Shown: positions 45,601 through 53,990, counted from the stretch's first letter. The stretch: 64,000 bases of DNA from Aequitasia sp047973235 (GCA_047973235.1 JBKEBP010000118.1:10287-74286); one strand, 5' to 3'. Numbers and translations: made by a program. Notes: generated by a model not told the origin, from the letters alone.

Positions 45601-45854
45601 AATACGTATACAGAGAGAACATTGTTCTTACTGTAATAGGTGCGTTAATCGGATGTGTGATGGGATTTGCACTTCACCAGTATATAATACAGACGGTTGA
45701 GGTGGAAGCAGTAATGTTTGGACGTGTAATAAATTGGCCCAGCTACATATATAGTATACTGTTTACTATTTTGTTCTCGGTTATTGTAAATGTTGTCATG
45801 TTCTATAAGCTGCGTAAGATAGACATGGTAGAGTCACTTAAGAGTATCGAATAG
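42672..45854 (+). CDS. FtsX-like ABC permease with long extracellular coiled coil
   Basis: A 1060-residue permease. One membrane helix near residue 20-40 is followed by a large extracytoplasmic region. This includes a coiled coil (about 200-490) rich in Glu/Lys/Ala with heptads such as EELEENRSEFEEERDKNQAE and AKAELNSKQGELYEAKAELE. Three FtsX helices lie around 530-650, then a second FtsX set with helices near 700 and 930-1050. The TTG at 42672 is 5 bases after AGGAGG; the GTG at 42669 is also possible. It works with the ATPase just upstream. Such coiled-coil permeases are common in clostridia; the cargo is unknown. Confidence 0.87.
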   Translation: MKKRAIRKDFFMEIRKTPGRFLSIFFIVALGVSFFSGIRATEPDMRYTADTFYDDSNLADIKAYSTYGVTKDEVKEFEKRDDIDIAEGGYSYDFLSTRDDNQVVLRVASMQDKLNKYEVEEGRLPQKSGECLVDSKLGFKIGDEINLTLGGDDDVLDTLKTDTLTVVGIGNSAFYVGFERGNTNIGTGTIDGFCVVTEDTFDLEAYTEVYMTVKGATDETVYTDDYDDLIDDKVSEMKSFTTGLADDRLADIKGEATEELEENRSEFEEERDKNQAELDDGAKQIAEGQEEISDGEEQITSGYSEIQSQQNTINSGWASYYDGLSQLEDGKASYEDGLAQYNDAVSEVDAQESQLAGLQQKIDYEKEQLAALPQTPENADAIEELTTAIVTDEATYNYAVAAIEEARSTLAQEKEKIDAGKAELDSNETLLANTYNQLVSGQGQLDAAKAELNSKQGELYEAKAELESKLAELEDGRKTFSEEIAKAEKEIADAEDDIADIKIPKWYVDDRSVFPDYTGYGDNAIRIGKIGQVFPTIFFLVAALISLTSMTRLVEEQRTAIGTLKALGYNNYTIAMKYIGYALLATLSGSVVGVLIGEKMYPYIIIYAYGMMYQNMHNIIIPYDLPLGLYATALAVVSILAATIFACFNELRERPAILMRPPAPKKGTRVFLERVGFIWKHLSFIWKSTIRNLMRYKKRFYMTLFGIGACMALLLTGFGIRDSIYDITNIQYNDLQTYQGMSFYKDDISSEELTDIEDYVNSKDSNISKYANAYMKNVTTANDRKKWDAYIFVPESIQSLDGLVNFRNRITHKEYQLSDDGVILTEKLAKELDLEVGDEIELEGTDKKAHIADICENYVGHYVYISPTYYKELFGEDVKYNNLLFETNSDEKSVITKTGEGIINRDGVLSVQYTSDMGRQMDDMISTLNLVIIVLIVAAALLAFVVLYNLNTVNISERCRELATIKVLGFYDMEVAKYVYRENIVLTVIGALIGCVMGFALHQYIIQTVEVEAVMFGRVINWPSYIYSILFTILFSVIVNVVMFYKLRKIDMVESLKSIE

Positions 45855-45870
45855 CAAAAATACAAAATTG

Positions 45871-45897
45871 TTAGCACTCTTTTCAAAAGAGTGCTAA
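45871..45897. promoter_or_regulatory. CIRCE operator (HrcA-binding site)
   Basis: TTAGCACTC (45871-45879), nine bases, then GAGTGCTAA (45889-45897) is an exact match to the CIRCE consensus. It lies 8 bases upstream of a sigma-A promoter for htpG, implying HrcA-mediated heat-shock control. It also forms a hairpin followed by TTTTTTATT, so it may terminate the upstream permease transcript. Confidence 0.92.
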
Positions 45898-45904
45898 TTT
45901 TTTA

Positions 45905-45933
45905 TTGACTTTTATTGCCGCAGGTATTATTAT
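45905..45933 (+). promoter_or_regulatory. Probable htpG promoter
   Basis: TTGACT (45905-45910) and TATTAT (45928-45933) are separated by 17 bases. The htpG ATG follows at 45994 after AGGAGTGG. Pattern-based prediction. Confidence 0.7.
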
Positions 45934-45993
45934 ACTTATAAATGTTATTGTCACTTGGACAATATAAAAATAAAGACTAGGAGTGGTTTTAAA

Positions 45994-47988
45994 ATGGGCA
46001 CAAAAAAAGGAAATCTATCGATAAGCAGTGAAAACATTTTCCCTATCATTAAGAAATGGGTATATTCAGACCATGATATCTTTGCAAGGGAAATTATATC
46101 TAATGGTACAGATGCCATTACTAAATTAAAAAAACTGGATATGATGGGAGAGTATAGTCTTGCGGACGATTACAAACCTGAGATAAGTATAGTTGTTAAT
46201 ACAGAAGCAAAGACACTTTCATTTACGGATAACGGAATCGGTATGACCGCTGATGAAGTTGAAGAATACATTACACAGATTGCATTTTCAGGTGCAACGC
46301 AGTTTTTGGAAAAATACAAAGATAAGACTACAGAAGATGAGATGATAGGTCATTTTGGTTTGGGATTCTACTCGGCTTTTATGGTTGCAGATGAGGTTAG
46401 TATAGATACTTTGTCTTACCAAAAAGGTGCTAAGGCTGTTCACTGGGTTAGTGACGGTGGTACTGAATATGAGATGAGTGACGGAAATAAAGAAGGCGTA
46501 GGAACAACTATTACACTTCACATAAATGATGACAGCCTGGAATTTGCTAACGAGTACAGAATTAAGGAAGTTATTGAAAAATACTGTTCATTTATGCCTG
46601 TCGAGATATTCCTAACAACAGAAGGCAAAGAACAGGAATATGAGACAATTGACGAAGCTGATTTAAAAGAAGATGACGTTATCGTTGAGCGAATCCACGA
46701 TGAAGAGAAGAAGGAAGAAAAGGTTAAGATCAACAAAAGAGCTGTATCTCTAAGTGATATACATCCATTGTGGACGAAACATCCTAATGAAGTAAGTGAT
46801 GATGATTACAAAGACTTCTACCGTAAGGTATTTATGGATTATAAAGAACCTATATTCTGGATTCACTTAAATATGGACTATCCATTTAATTTAAAAGGAA
46901 TATTATACTTCCCTAAAGTAAACACGCAGTATGATTCACTAGAGGGTACAATTAAATTATATAACAATCAGGTGTTTATAGCAGATAATATTAAAGAGGT
47001 AATACCTGAGTATTTAATGATACTAAAAGGTGTAATTGATTGCCCTGATTTACCACTAAATGTTTCAAGAAGTGCATTGCAAAATGATGGATTTGTAAAT
47101 AAAATAGCAGATTATATTTCTAAGAAGGTTGCAGATAAGCTTGCAGGTATGGCTAAGACAAAGCGTGAAGAATATGAAAATTACTGGGATGATATAAGCC
47201 CATTCATCAAATTCGGATGCTTAAAAGACGAGAAGTTTGCAGATAAAATGAAAGAAGCACTTCTGTTTAAAAATCTTGATGGTAAGTATTTGACCTTAAA
47301 GGATTGCATTGAAGAAAATGGTGGAACAGTAGTAGAGGAAAAGGAAAATCCTGAAACTAAGGAAAAAGAAGTTGAAGAGGATGAACTTAAAACTACTATT
47401 TATTACGTATCGGACGAACAACAACAGAGCCAATATATCAATATGTTTAAGGCACAGGGTCAAGATGCAGTGATTTTAAATCATAATATAGACTCACCGT
47501 TTATAAACGCATTAGAACAGAAGAATCCTACGGTAAGATTTAAGAGAATTGATACAGGTGTTGCCGGAGATGCTAAAGAAGAAATAAAAGAAGAAGAAAA
47601 AGAAGAATTTAAGAAGACTACAGATAGTTTGATTACAATATTTAGAAAAGCATTAGACAATGACAAGCTTGATATAGTTATAGAAAAGCTCAAAGATGAT
47701 AATGTTGCATCAATGGTAACTTTATCCGAAGAGAATAGACGTATGCAGGAAATGATGAAATCGTATGGTATGGACAACATGGAAACGGGTGGACAAGAAA
47801 CACTTATTTTAAATGCAAATCATCCACTTGTAAAGTTTGTAGTTGAACATAAGAGAAGCAAGAGTGTGCCTGTAATCTGTAAGCAACTATATGATTTGGC
47901 TATGCTTTCTCATAAGAGACTAAGCCCTGATGAAATGACAGATTTCGTAAATAGAAGTAATGAAATAATGATGTTGCTCACGAAATAA
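45994..47988 (+). CDS. htpG: Molecular chaperone HtpG (Hsp90)
   Basis: A 664-residue cytoplasmic ATP-dependent chaperone. The GHKL ATPase domain has SDHDIFAREIISNGTDAITK (residues about 25-45), LSFTDNGIGMTADEV and GHFGLGFYSAFMVADE. The middle domain includes LPLNVSRSALQNDG, and the C-terminal dimerisation domain contains NANHPLVKFV. The start is ATG 45994, about 9 bases after AGGAGTGG; the frame also extends to a TTG at 45955 without signal. A CIRCE operator and promoter lie upstream and a terminator downstream, so it is its own heat-shock unit. Confidence 0.95.
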   Translation: MGTKKGNLSISSENIFPIIKKWVYSDHDIFAREIISNGTDAITKLKKLDMMGEYSLADDYKPEISIVVNTEAKTLSFTDNGIGMTADEVEEYITQIAFSGATQFLEKYKDKTTEDEMIGHFGLGFYSAFMVADEVSIDTLSYQKGAKAVHWVSDGGTEYEMSDGNKEGVGTTITLHINDDSLEFANEYRIKEVIEKYCSFMPVEIFLTTEGKEQEYETIDEADLKEDDVIVERIHDEEKKEEKVKINKRAVSLSDIHPLWTKHPNEVSDDDYKDFYRKVFMDYKEPIFWIHLNMDYPFNLKGILYFPKVNTQYDSLEGTIKLYNNQVFIADNIKEVIPEYLMILKGVIDCPDLPLNVSRSALQNDGFVNKIADYISKKVADKLAGMAKTKREEYENYWDDISPFIKFGCLKDEKFADKMKEALLFKNLDGKYLTLKDCIEENGGTVVEEKENPETKEKEVEEDELKTTIYYVSDEQQQSQYINMFKAQGQDAVILNHNIDSPFINALEQKNPTVRFKRIDTGVAGDAKEEIKEEEKEEFKKTTDSLITIFRKALDNDKLDIVIEKLKDDNVASMVTLSEENRRMQEMMKSYGMDNMETGGQETLILNANHPLVKFVVEHKRSKSVPVICKQLYDLAMLSHKRLSPDEMTDFVNRSNEIMMLLTK

Positions 47989-47993
47989 GGTAA

Positions 47994-48024
47994 AAAAGTC
48001 TGCCGGTATTCGGCAGACTTTTTA
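47994..48024. terminator. Rho-independent terminator after htpG
   Basis: AAAAAGTCTGCCG and CGGCAGACTTTTT form a perfect hairpin with a short loop, flanked by A and T runs. It can terminate htpG and, in reverse, the convergent DUF5721 gene. Confidence 0.9.
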
Positions 48025-48030
48025 TAAACA

Positions 48031-48513
48031 TTAAACTTCTGATAAGACGGATATACCAAGCTTCTTAAAAAAAGTGGATGCATACTCATCAAAGGATTTT
48101 TCAATGGTTTTATCTAATGAGAATTCTTTAAGTGTTGTCCCGGTTACACATACAAGTGTTTCGTCATCAAAACGTAGATTATAGTATAACCCTTGTATTG
48201 AATCCGTTTCCAAGTTTAGATTACTTTCCTTAATAAAATTGGCAATCATATTATCGGTGAGTGAAAATACGAACCGGAAAGATAAAGGAGTACGTTTCCC
48301 TTTGATTATTGTAAGGCAGTAATCACGAATGCTTTTCCAAGTGGTATACATATTAGAAGGCGCCTCATCAAAATATGCAGGATGTAAATGACCATCAATA
48401 TTAAATTTATTTGAAGTTATGATTTCGCCTTCGAGAAAATAAAATGAATCAAATGTATCTCTTAGTAAAATTTGATTCATACAGGATTTTGTATCAAGAA
48501 TCAGAGTTTTCAT
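48031..48513 (-). CDS. DUF5721-family protein, function unknown
   Basis: A 160-residue soluble protein that I recognise as DUF5721, a small clostridial family. Visible features are FDSFYFLEGEIITSNKFNID (about residues 20-39), WKSIRDYCLTIIKGKRTPLS and a C-terminal GLYYNLRFDDETLVCVTGTT. It has no membrane helix or known catalytic motif. AAAAAGAGGTAACT precedes the ATG. It is divergent from rluF and convergent with htpG. Function unknown. Confidence 0.72.
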   Translation of the reverse strand: MKTLILDTKSCMNQILLRDTFDSFYFLEGEIITSNKFNIDGHLHPAYFDEAPSNMYTTWKSIRDYCLTIIKGKRTPLSFRFVFSLTDNMIANFIKESNLNLETDSIQGLYYNLRFDDETLVCVTGTTLKEFSLDKTIEKSFDEYASTFFKKLGISVLSEV

Positions 48514-48589
48514 AGTTACCTCTTTTTAATTTTTTTGTTAACTTAAACCGTTACATTATAGCACAAGATTTAATATTATGGAGTATAAT

Positions 48590-49330
48590 ATGATTCGATT
48601 AAACAAATTTTTGAGTGAGGCAGGCGTTTGCTCAAGACGCGAAGCTGACAAATTAATAGAGCAAGGGACTATAAAAGTAAATGGCAAAAGGGCAACACTT
48701 GGTATGCAAGTTGATGAGACAATGGAAGTGAAGGTGGGCAAGAAGGTTATTTCTGAAGGCGCTGAGAAAATAGTACTTGCATTTAATAAACCATCGGGCA
48801 TAGTTTGTACAGAGAATAGACGCGATAGAAACAATATAATTAAGTATATCGGCTATCCAAAGAGAATCACATATGCAGGAAGGCTTGATAAAGAGTCAGA
48901 GGGACTTATGATAATGACTAATGACGGTGATTTGATTCAACACATGATGCGTGCTGTTAATGGACATGAAAAGGAATATAAGGTTACTGTTGATAAAGAG
49001 ATTACCAAAGAGTTCCTTAGTAGTATGTCAAAAGGCGTACATATAGTTGATGAAGAAAAGAAAATAGATGCAGTAACCAGAACATCAAAAGTAACGCAAA
49101 TAGGCAAGTATACGTTTAGTATAATACTTACACAAGGCTTAAACCGTCAAATAAGAAGAATGTGTGAAGCACTCGGGTATAATGTGAGAAAATTACTAAG
49201 AATAAGAATTATGAATATTAAGCTTGGAAATTTACCGATCGGTAAATACAGAGAGCTTACCAAAGAGGAGTTGGATGGTCTGTATGGAGATGAAAGAGAG
49301 AATGAAGGAGCTAGTCTCCCTTTTAAATAG
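48590..49330 (+). CDS. rluF: 23S rRNA pseudouridine synthase RluF-like
   Basis: A 246-residue enzyme with an N-terminal S4 RNA-binding domain (MIRLNKFLSEAGVCSRREAD, residues 1-20). The catalytic domain carries the aspartate in YAGRLDKESEGLMIMTNDGD (about 90) and the motif GLNRQIRRMCEALGY (about 180), typical of RluF/RluB-type synthases modifying 23S rRNA. The start is ATG 48590, with TGGAG upstream. Its end overlaps ligA by about 47 bases. Confidence 0.88.
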   Translation: MIRLNKFLSEAGVCSRREADKLIEQGTIKVNGKRATLGMQVDETMEVKVGKKVISEGAEKIVLAFNKPSGIVCTENRRDRNNIIKYIGYPKRITYAGRLDKESEGLMIMTNDGDLIQHMMRAVNGHEKEYKVTVDKEITKEFLSSMSKGVHIVDEEKKIDAVTRTSKVTQIGKYTFSIILTQGLNRQIRRMCEALGYNVRKLLRIRIMNIKLGNLPIGKYRELTKEELDGLYGDERENEGASLPFK

Positions 49331-51248
49331 AGCAGGAAAGACTTATTACGCAGAAGGTCAGGAGATAATGACTAACTACGAATATGATAAGTTGTATGAT
49401 GAACTGAAAGAAATAGAGCAGAGACTGGGTGTTACACTTTCAAATAGTCCAACGATAAATGTAGGATATGAGACATTAAGCGAACTCCCAAAGGAACGAC
49501 ACGACTCGCCTATGCTTTCGCTTGATAAGACAAAGGAAGTGTCAGAATTAGTTTCGTTTGCAGGAGATCAAAGGGTGGTAATGTCTTGGAAGTTAGACGG
49601 ACTTACAATTGTCCTTACATACAGAGACGGGAAACTCTTTAAAGCGGTAACTCGTGGCAATGGTGAAATAGGTGAAGTTGTCACTAATAACGCAAGAGTG
49701 TTTAAGAATGTTCCGCTTTCAATACCGTATAAGGGCGAACTCATTATACGTGGAGAAGCGATAATAACATATAGTGATTTTGAAAAAATAAATGAAGAAA
49801 TAGATGATGTAGATGCAAAATATAAAAACCCGAGGAATCTGTGTAGTGGCTCTGTCAGACAATTGAATAACGAGATTACTGCAAAAAGAAATGTTAGGTT
49901 CTTTGCATTTTCACTTGTTAAAGCAGATAATATAGATTTTAAAAATTCAAGGAACTATCAATTTGAATGGCTTACCAATCAAGGATTTGATGTTGTGGAA
50001 CATGTGGTGGTAGATGGAGATGAAATTTCTGAAGAAGTTGTTAAGTTTTCAGAAAGAATACAGAAAAACGATTTTCCATCAGATGGTCTTGTGCTACTAT
50101 ATGATGATATAGAGTATGGGCAGTCACTCGGCAGAACGTCAAAATTTCCAAGAGATGCATATGCATTTAAATGGGCAGATGAAATAAAAGAAACTACACT
50201 TAAGGAAATAGAATGGAGTCCGTCAAGAACAGGCCTGATAAACCCGGTAGCAATATTTGATAGCGTTGAACTTGAAGGAACTACAGTGAGTCGTGCAAGT
50301 GTACATAATATCAGTGTCATGGAAGAATTAGAGCTAGGCATTGGCGATAAAATATGTGTATACAAAGCGAATATGATAATCCCGCAAATTGCCGAAAATC
50401 TTACAAAAAGTGGCGTGCGAGACATACCGTATGAATGTCCGATTTGTAGTGGCAAGACGGCGATTAGGCAAATTAGCAATGCTAAAGCACTTTATTGTAC
50501 GAATGAGAATTGCCAAGCTAAGCATGTTGGTGCATTTGCACAATTTGTTAGTCGTGATGCACTCAATATAGAAGGTTTGTCAGAAGCTACTCTTACTAAA
50601 TTTATCTTAAGTGGCTATATAAAGGAATATTCGGATCTGTTTCATTTAGATAAATATAAAGAAGAAATTGAAACAATGGATGGATTTGGGAAAAAGTCAT
50701 ACGAAAACCTGGTTAATAATGCTGAGAAAGCCAAAAAAACTACGTTGCCTAAGGTGATATATTCCATTGGGATAGCCAATATAGGTCTGGCAAATGCTAA
50801 AATAATATGTAAAGCATTTGACTATGATGTGGAGAGAATTGTCACTGCCTCTGTAGAGGATCTTGTAGCAATCAATACTATAGGTGAGGTTATTGCAAAG
50901 GCGTTTGTTACATACTTTAGTGATGATACCAAACTTTCAATGTTTAGAAATTTATTAAATGAGCTAATAATTGAAAAACCTGAAGAGTCTGCAAATAATC
51001 AAATTTTTGAAAATGTGAATTTTGTTATTACCGGTGATGTGAGTCACTTTAATAATAGAAAAGAAGTTAAGGAACTAATAGAGAGTTACGGAGGAAAGGT
51101 AACCGGTTCTGTAACTTCCAAGACGAACTATTTAATCAATAATAATCCGGGTTCGGCTTCTTCGAAAAATAAGAAAGCAAAAGAACTTTCGGTCCCGATA
51201 ATAGGTGAAGAAGAATTTCTGGAACTTATTCGGAGTAAGGAGGAGTAA
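49284..51248 (+). CDS. ligA: NAD-dependent DNA ligase
   Basis: A 654-residue ligase sealing nicks with NAD+. Domain order: Ia (NRAGKTYYAEGQEIMTNYEY), adenylation with K103 in the KxDG motif of SWKLDGLTI, OB fold (SRASVHNISVMEELELGIGD), the C4 zinc finger (CPICSGKTA...CTNENCQ, about 390-415), helix-hairpin-helix repeats and a C-terminal BRCT domain (FVITGDVSHFNNRKEVKELI). ATG 49284 gives the usual EERxxEL-type start; ATG 49275 and 49290 are alternatives. It begins inside the 3' end of rluF and ends 6 bases before clpX. Confidence 0.94.
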   Translation: MEMKERMKELVSLLNRAGKTYYAEGQEIMTNYEYDKLYDELKEIEQRLGVTLSNSPTINVGYETLSELPKERHDSPMLSLDKTKEVSELVSFAGDQRVVMSWKLDGLTIVLTYRDGKLFKAVTRGNGEIGEVVTNNARVFKNVPLSIPYKGELIIRGEAIITYSDFEKINEEIDDVDAKYKNPRNLCSGSVRQLNNEITAKRNVRFFAFSLVKADNIDFKNSRNYQFEWLTNQGFDVVEHVVVDGDEISEEVVKFSERIQKNDFPSDGLVLLYDDIEYGQSLGRTSKFPRDAYAFKWADEIKETTLKEIEWSPSRTGLINPVAIFDSVELEGTTVSRASVHNISVMEELELGIGDKICVYKANMIIPQIAENLTKSGVRDIPYECPICSGKTAIRQISNAKALYCTNENCQAKHVGAFAQFVSRDALNIEGLSEATLTKFILSGYIKEYSDLFHLDKYKEEIETMDGFGKKSYENLVNNAEKAKKTTLPKVIYSIGIANIGLANAKIICKAFDYDVERIVTASVEDLVAINTIGEVIAKAFVTYFSDDTKLSMFRNLLNELIIEKPEESANNQIFENVNFVITGDVSHFNNRKEVKELIESYGGKVTGSVTSKTNYLINNNPGSASSKNKKAKELSVPIIGEEEFLELIRSKEE

Positions 51249-51254
51249 AACGTT

Positions 51255-52700
51255 ATGTCAGATAACAATGATACAAAAGATGAAGTGGTTAAGGGTACTG
51301 TGGAAGAAACCAAGCCTGAAGACTCTACCAATAAAAAAGATGACAGTAAAGATAAAAAAGATGATGATGGATATGAAAAGATATGCTCAGTATGCCATAG
51401 ACCGGAGCATATTGCGGGTAAGATGATAGATTTACCTAATAATATGTGTGTGTGTAATGATTGTATGCAGAGAAGTTTTGATGCTATGACAAGCGGCCAA
51501 TATGACTTGAATAAATTGTTAAACAATTCTAATATGCAGTTCTTTAACATGGCAGATGTGGAAAACGCTACTCCTAAAAGTCAAAAAATCAAAAAGAAAA
51601 AGGAAGATGAGGAAGTAGTTCCATTAATTGATATTAACAATTTGCCGGCGCCACATAAAATCAAAGCAAGTCTTGATGATTTTGTTATTGGACAAGAACA
51701 CGCTAAGAAGGCAATGTCGGTTGCAGTTTATAACCATTATAAGAGGGTTGCAACGGATACCATGGATGAAATAGAGATAGAAAAGTCAAACATGCTTATG
51801 ATAGGACCGACAGGTTCCGGTAAAACATATTTAGTTAAGACACTTGCAAAATTATTGGATGTGCCTCTTGCAATAACAGATGCTACTTCATTAACAGAAG
51901 CAGGTTATATTGGTGATGATATAGAAAGTGTTGTTTCGAAACTTTTAGCGGCAGCAGGCAATGATGTTGATAAAGCGGAGCAAGGAATAATATTTATAGA
52001 TGAGATAGATAAAATAGCTAAAAAGAAAAACTCCAGTCAGCGTGATGTAAGTGGTGAATCTGTACAGCAGGGTATGTTGAAACTACTTGAAGGTAGTGAT
52101 GTCGAAGTGCCTGTTGGAGCAAATTCGAAGAATGCAATGGTTCCACTTACTACAGTAAGCACTAAGAACATACTATTTATATGTGGTGGTGCATTCCCGG
52201 ATCTTGATACTATTATTAAAGAAAGACTTATGAAACAGTCTGCGATAGGATTTGGAGCGGACTTAAAGGATAAGTTTAAAAACGAAAAGGATATTTTAGG
52301 GAAAGTTACACTTGAGGATTTACGTACATTTGGAATGATTCCTGAGTTCCTTGGAAGGTTGCCTGTAATAGTTACACTTCAGGGTCTCAATGAGGATATG
52401 TTGGTGTCTATACTTAAGGAACCTAAGAATGCTATACTAAAACAATATAAAAAATTGTTGGCCCTAGACGAGGTTCAGCTTGAGTTTAACGATGAAGCAT
52501 TACATGCAATTGCAAGAAAAGCAGAAGAGCGTGATACCGGTGCAAGGGCACTTAGAGCGATAATTGAAGAATTCATGCTTGACATTATGTATGAAGTGCC
52601 TAAAGATAAGAACATAGGAAAAGTTACAATAACCAAAGAATATATTGAAGGTACAGGTGGACCGTTAATACAATTAAGAACACAAAATGTAATCGGGTAG
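51255..52700 (+). CDS. clpX: ATP-dependent Clp protease ATP-binding subunit ClpX
   Basis: A 481-residue AAA+ unfoldase. An N-terminal charged extension (about 1-40, Asp/Lys-rich) precedes the zinc-binding domain (CSVCHRPEH...CVCNDCMQRSF, about 43-75). The ATPase core has Walker A GPTGSGKT (about 190), Walker B IIFIDEIDKIAKK, sensor/pore residues near GYIGDDIES and the C-terminal RDTGARALRAIIEEFMLDIM. It is longer than typical ClpX at the N-terminus, and the IGF loop expected for ClpP docking is not obvious (IGFGADLKD occurs). It is cotranscribed with ligA and not next to clpP. Confidence 0.9.
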   Translation: MSDNNDTKDEVVKGTVEETKPEDSTNKKDDSKDKKDDDGYEKICSVCHRPEHIAGKMIDLPNNMCVCNDCMQRSFDAMTSGQYDLNKLLNNSNMQFFNMADVENATPKSQKIKKKKEDEEVVPLIDINNLPAPHKIKASLDDFVIGQEHAKKAMSVAVYNHYKRVATDTMDEIEIEKSNMLMIGPTGSGKTYLVKTLAKLLDVPLAITDATSLTEAGYIGDDIESVVSKLLAAAGNDVDKAEQGIIFIDEIDKIAKKKNSSQRDVSGESVQQGMLKLLEGSDVEVPVGANSKNAMVPLTTVSTKNILFICGGAFPDLDTIIKERLMKQSAIGFGADLKDKFKNEKDILGKVTLEDLRTFGMIPEFLGRLPVIVTLQGLNEDMLVSILKEPKNAILKQYKKLLALDEVQLEFNDEALHAIARKAEERDTGARALRAIIEEFMLDIMYEVPKDKNIGKVTITKEYIEGTGGPLIQLRTQNVIG

Positions 52701-52718
52701 CCTAAAGGAGGAAAAGAA

Positions 52719-53009
52719 ATGTCAGATTTTATTGATAACTTAGGTAAAAGAGTATCAGAAGTAGTAGAAGATATTGGGAAGAAGGCCGATGAAACGATTG
52801 AGATACAGAAGAAGCGAAGTGATATAAGGTCATTGGAACGTGCAAATGAAAGAGACTATTCTCACATTGGTCGTATGTTTTTTGAAAAATTTAAAAATGC
52901 CGAGGTAGTAGACCTTGATTATATTACCTTATGTGAAGCTATTGAAAAGAGAGATAAGGAAATTTCAGATGTCGAAGATGTGATAGAAAGTATAAGAGGA
53001 GAAGCCTAA
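52719..53009 (+). CDS. Small coiled-coil protein, function unknown
   Basis: A 96-residue highly charged helical protein (RVSEVVEDIGKKADETIEIQ, then KKRSDIRSLERANERDYSHI, and a final KRDKEISDVEDVIESIRGEA). It resembles the short helical proteins found beside zinc-ribbon genes in clostridia. There is no membrane helix. CTAAAGGAGGAAAAGAA precedes the ATG, 18 bases after clpX. Function unknown. Confidence 0.7.
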   Translation: MSDFIDNLGKRVSEVVEDIGKKADETIEIQKKRSDIRSLERANERDYSHIGRMFFEKFKNAEVVDLDYITLCEAIEKRDKEISDVEDVIESIRGEA

Positions 53010-53023
53010 AGGCTTCTCCTCTT
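52994..53023. terminator. Perfect hairpin at the end of the clpX transcript
   Basis: AAGAGGAGAAGCC (52994-53006) pairs exactly with GGCTTCTCCTCTT (53011-53023) around TAAA and overlaps the stop codon. No T run follows on the plus strand, so termination strength is uncertain. Confidence 0.65.
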
Positions 53024-53029
53024 CACATT

Positions 53030-53071
53030 CTAATCTAAGAAATCTAATCTAAGAAATCTAATCTAAAAAAT
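53030..53071. repeat. Three tandem 14-bp repeats at the dehydrogenase 3' end
   Basis: CTAATCTAAGAAAT occurs at 53030-53043 and 53044-53057, with a variant (CTAATCTAAAAAAT) at 53058-53071. The third copy encodes the end of the minus-strand dehydrogenase, including its stop; the other two copies duplicate that end. Length 42 bases in total. Confidence 0.85.
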
Positions 53072-53990
53072 CTTTCACTTGTTTATATATGATATTCATA
53101 AGTCGCGTCCTTGATTCGACACTTGCCCAGGCAATGTGAGGTGTTATTATCAACTTCTTACTGTCCTTAATCTCTAGTAAAGGTGAGTCAGCACTCATTG
53201 GCTCTTCACTTAGAACATCAAGACCGGCAGCGGCGATTTGCCCTGACTTAAGAGCATCTCGAAGATCCGATTCTACTATGATAGGGCCACGACCTAAGTT
53301 AAGTAAGATAGATGTTCGCTTCATTTTTGTAAGTGCATTTGTATCTATTAAGTTTTCTGTATGCTCATCAAGCGGAGCATGTATAGATATAATGTCCGAT
53401 TCTGATAAAAGTGTATCCATGCTAACTTGAGTATAGTCCTGTTGAGGTTTGCTGCCGGAGGGTGAAGCATATATAACCTGCATTCCAAATGCCTCAGCGA
53501 TATGTGCCACTTTCCTACCAATATTACCTAGTCCTATGATTCCATAGGTCTTACCTGTAAGTTCCGGATATGCTTCCTCAAAATGAGTGAAGACAGTGTC
53601 GTTTACATAAGAGCCACTTTTAACGTAATCATCATAATAACGAAGTTTTTCTATCAAATAAAATAAGAGCGCAAAGGTATGCTGTGCAACTGAGTCGGTA
53701 GAATATCCTGCCACATTCTTCCATGTAATACCACGCTTTTCCAAATAGTCTTTATCAAGATTATTAGTTCCCGTAGCTGTAACGCAAACTAATTTTAAAT
53801 TTTTGGCTTTCCCGGTAGTTTCTGCATTAATATTCACCTTGTTTATAATAAGAACATCAGCATTCAAACTTCGTTCACGTGCCTGTTCATCTGTTGAAAA
53901 CGGATACTTGGTTACACTTCCTAAGGAGTCAAATTTACTTAAATCAATGTCATCTCCGATTGTTTTAGAATCTAAAAATACAATGTTCAT
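53058..53990 (-). CDS. D-2-hydroxyacid dehydrogenase (NAD-dependent)
   Basis: A 310-residue dehydrogenase of the glycerate/lactate-type D-isomer family. The NAD-binding domain has YGIIGLGNIGRKVAHIAEAF (about residues 145-165). The catalytic residues are seen as R in LNLGRGPIIVESDL, E in LDVLSEEPMSADSP and H in IITPHIAWASVESR. GGAGGTGCCTT precedes the ATG. It likely reduces a 2-keto acid such as hydroxypyruvate; the exact substrate is open. It is divergent from the TetR-feo cluster. Confidence 0.9.
   Translation of the reverse strand: MNIVFLDSKTIGDDIDLSKFDSLGSVTKYPFSTDEQARERSLNADVLIINKVNINAETTGKAKNLKLVCVTATGTNNLDKDYLEKRGITWKNVAGYSTDSVAQHTFALLFYLIEKLRYYDDYVKSGSYVNDTVFTHFEEAYPELTGKTYGIIGLGNIGRKVAHIAEAFGMQVIYASPSGSKPQQDYTQVSMDTLLSESDIISIHAPLDEHTENLIDTNALTKMKRTSILLNLGRGPIIVESDLRDALKSGQIAAAGLDVLSEEPMSADSPLLEIKDSKKLIITPHIAWASVESRTRLMNIIYKQVKDFLD

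Noticed and set aside
53030..53071. Start of a CRISPR array
   Set aside because: Units are 14 bases with no spacers; they are plain tandem repeats of a gene end.
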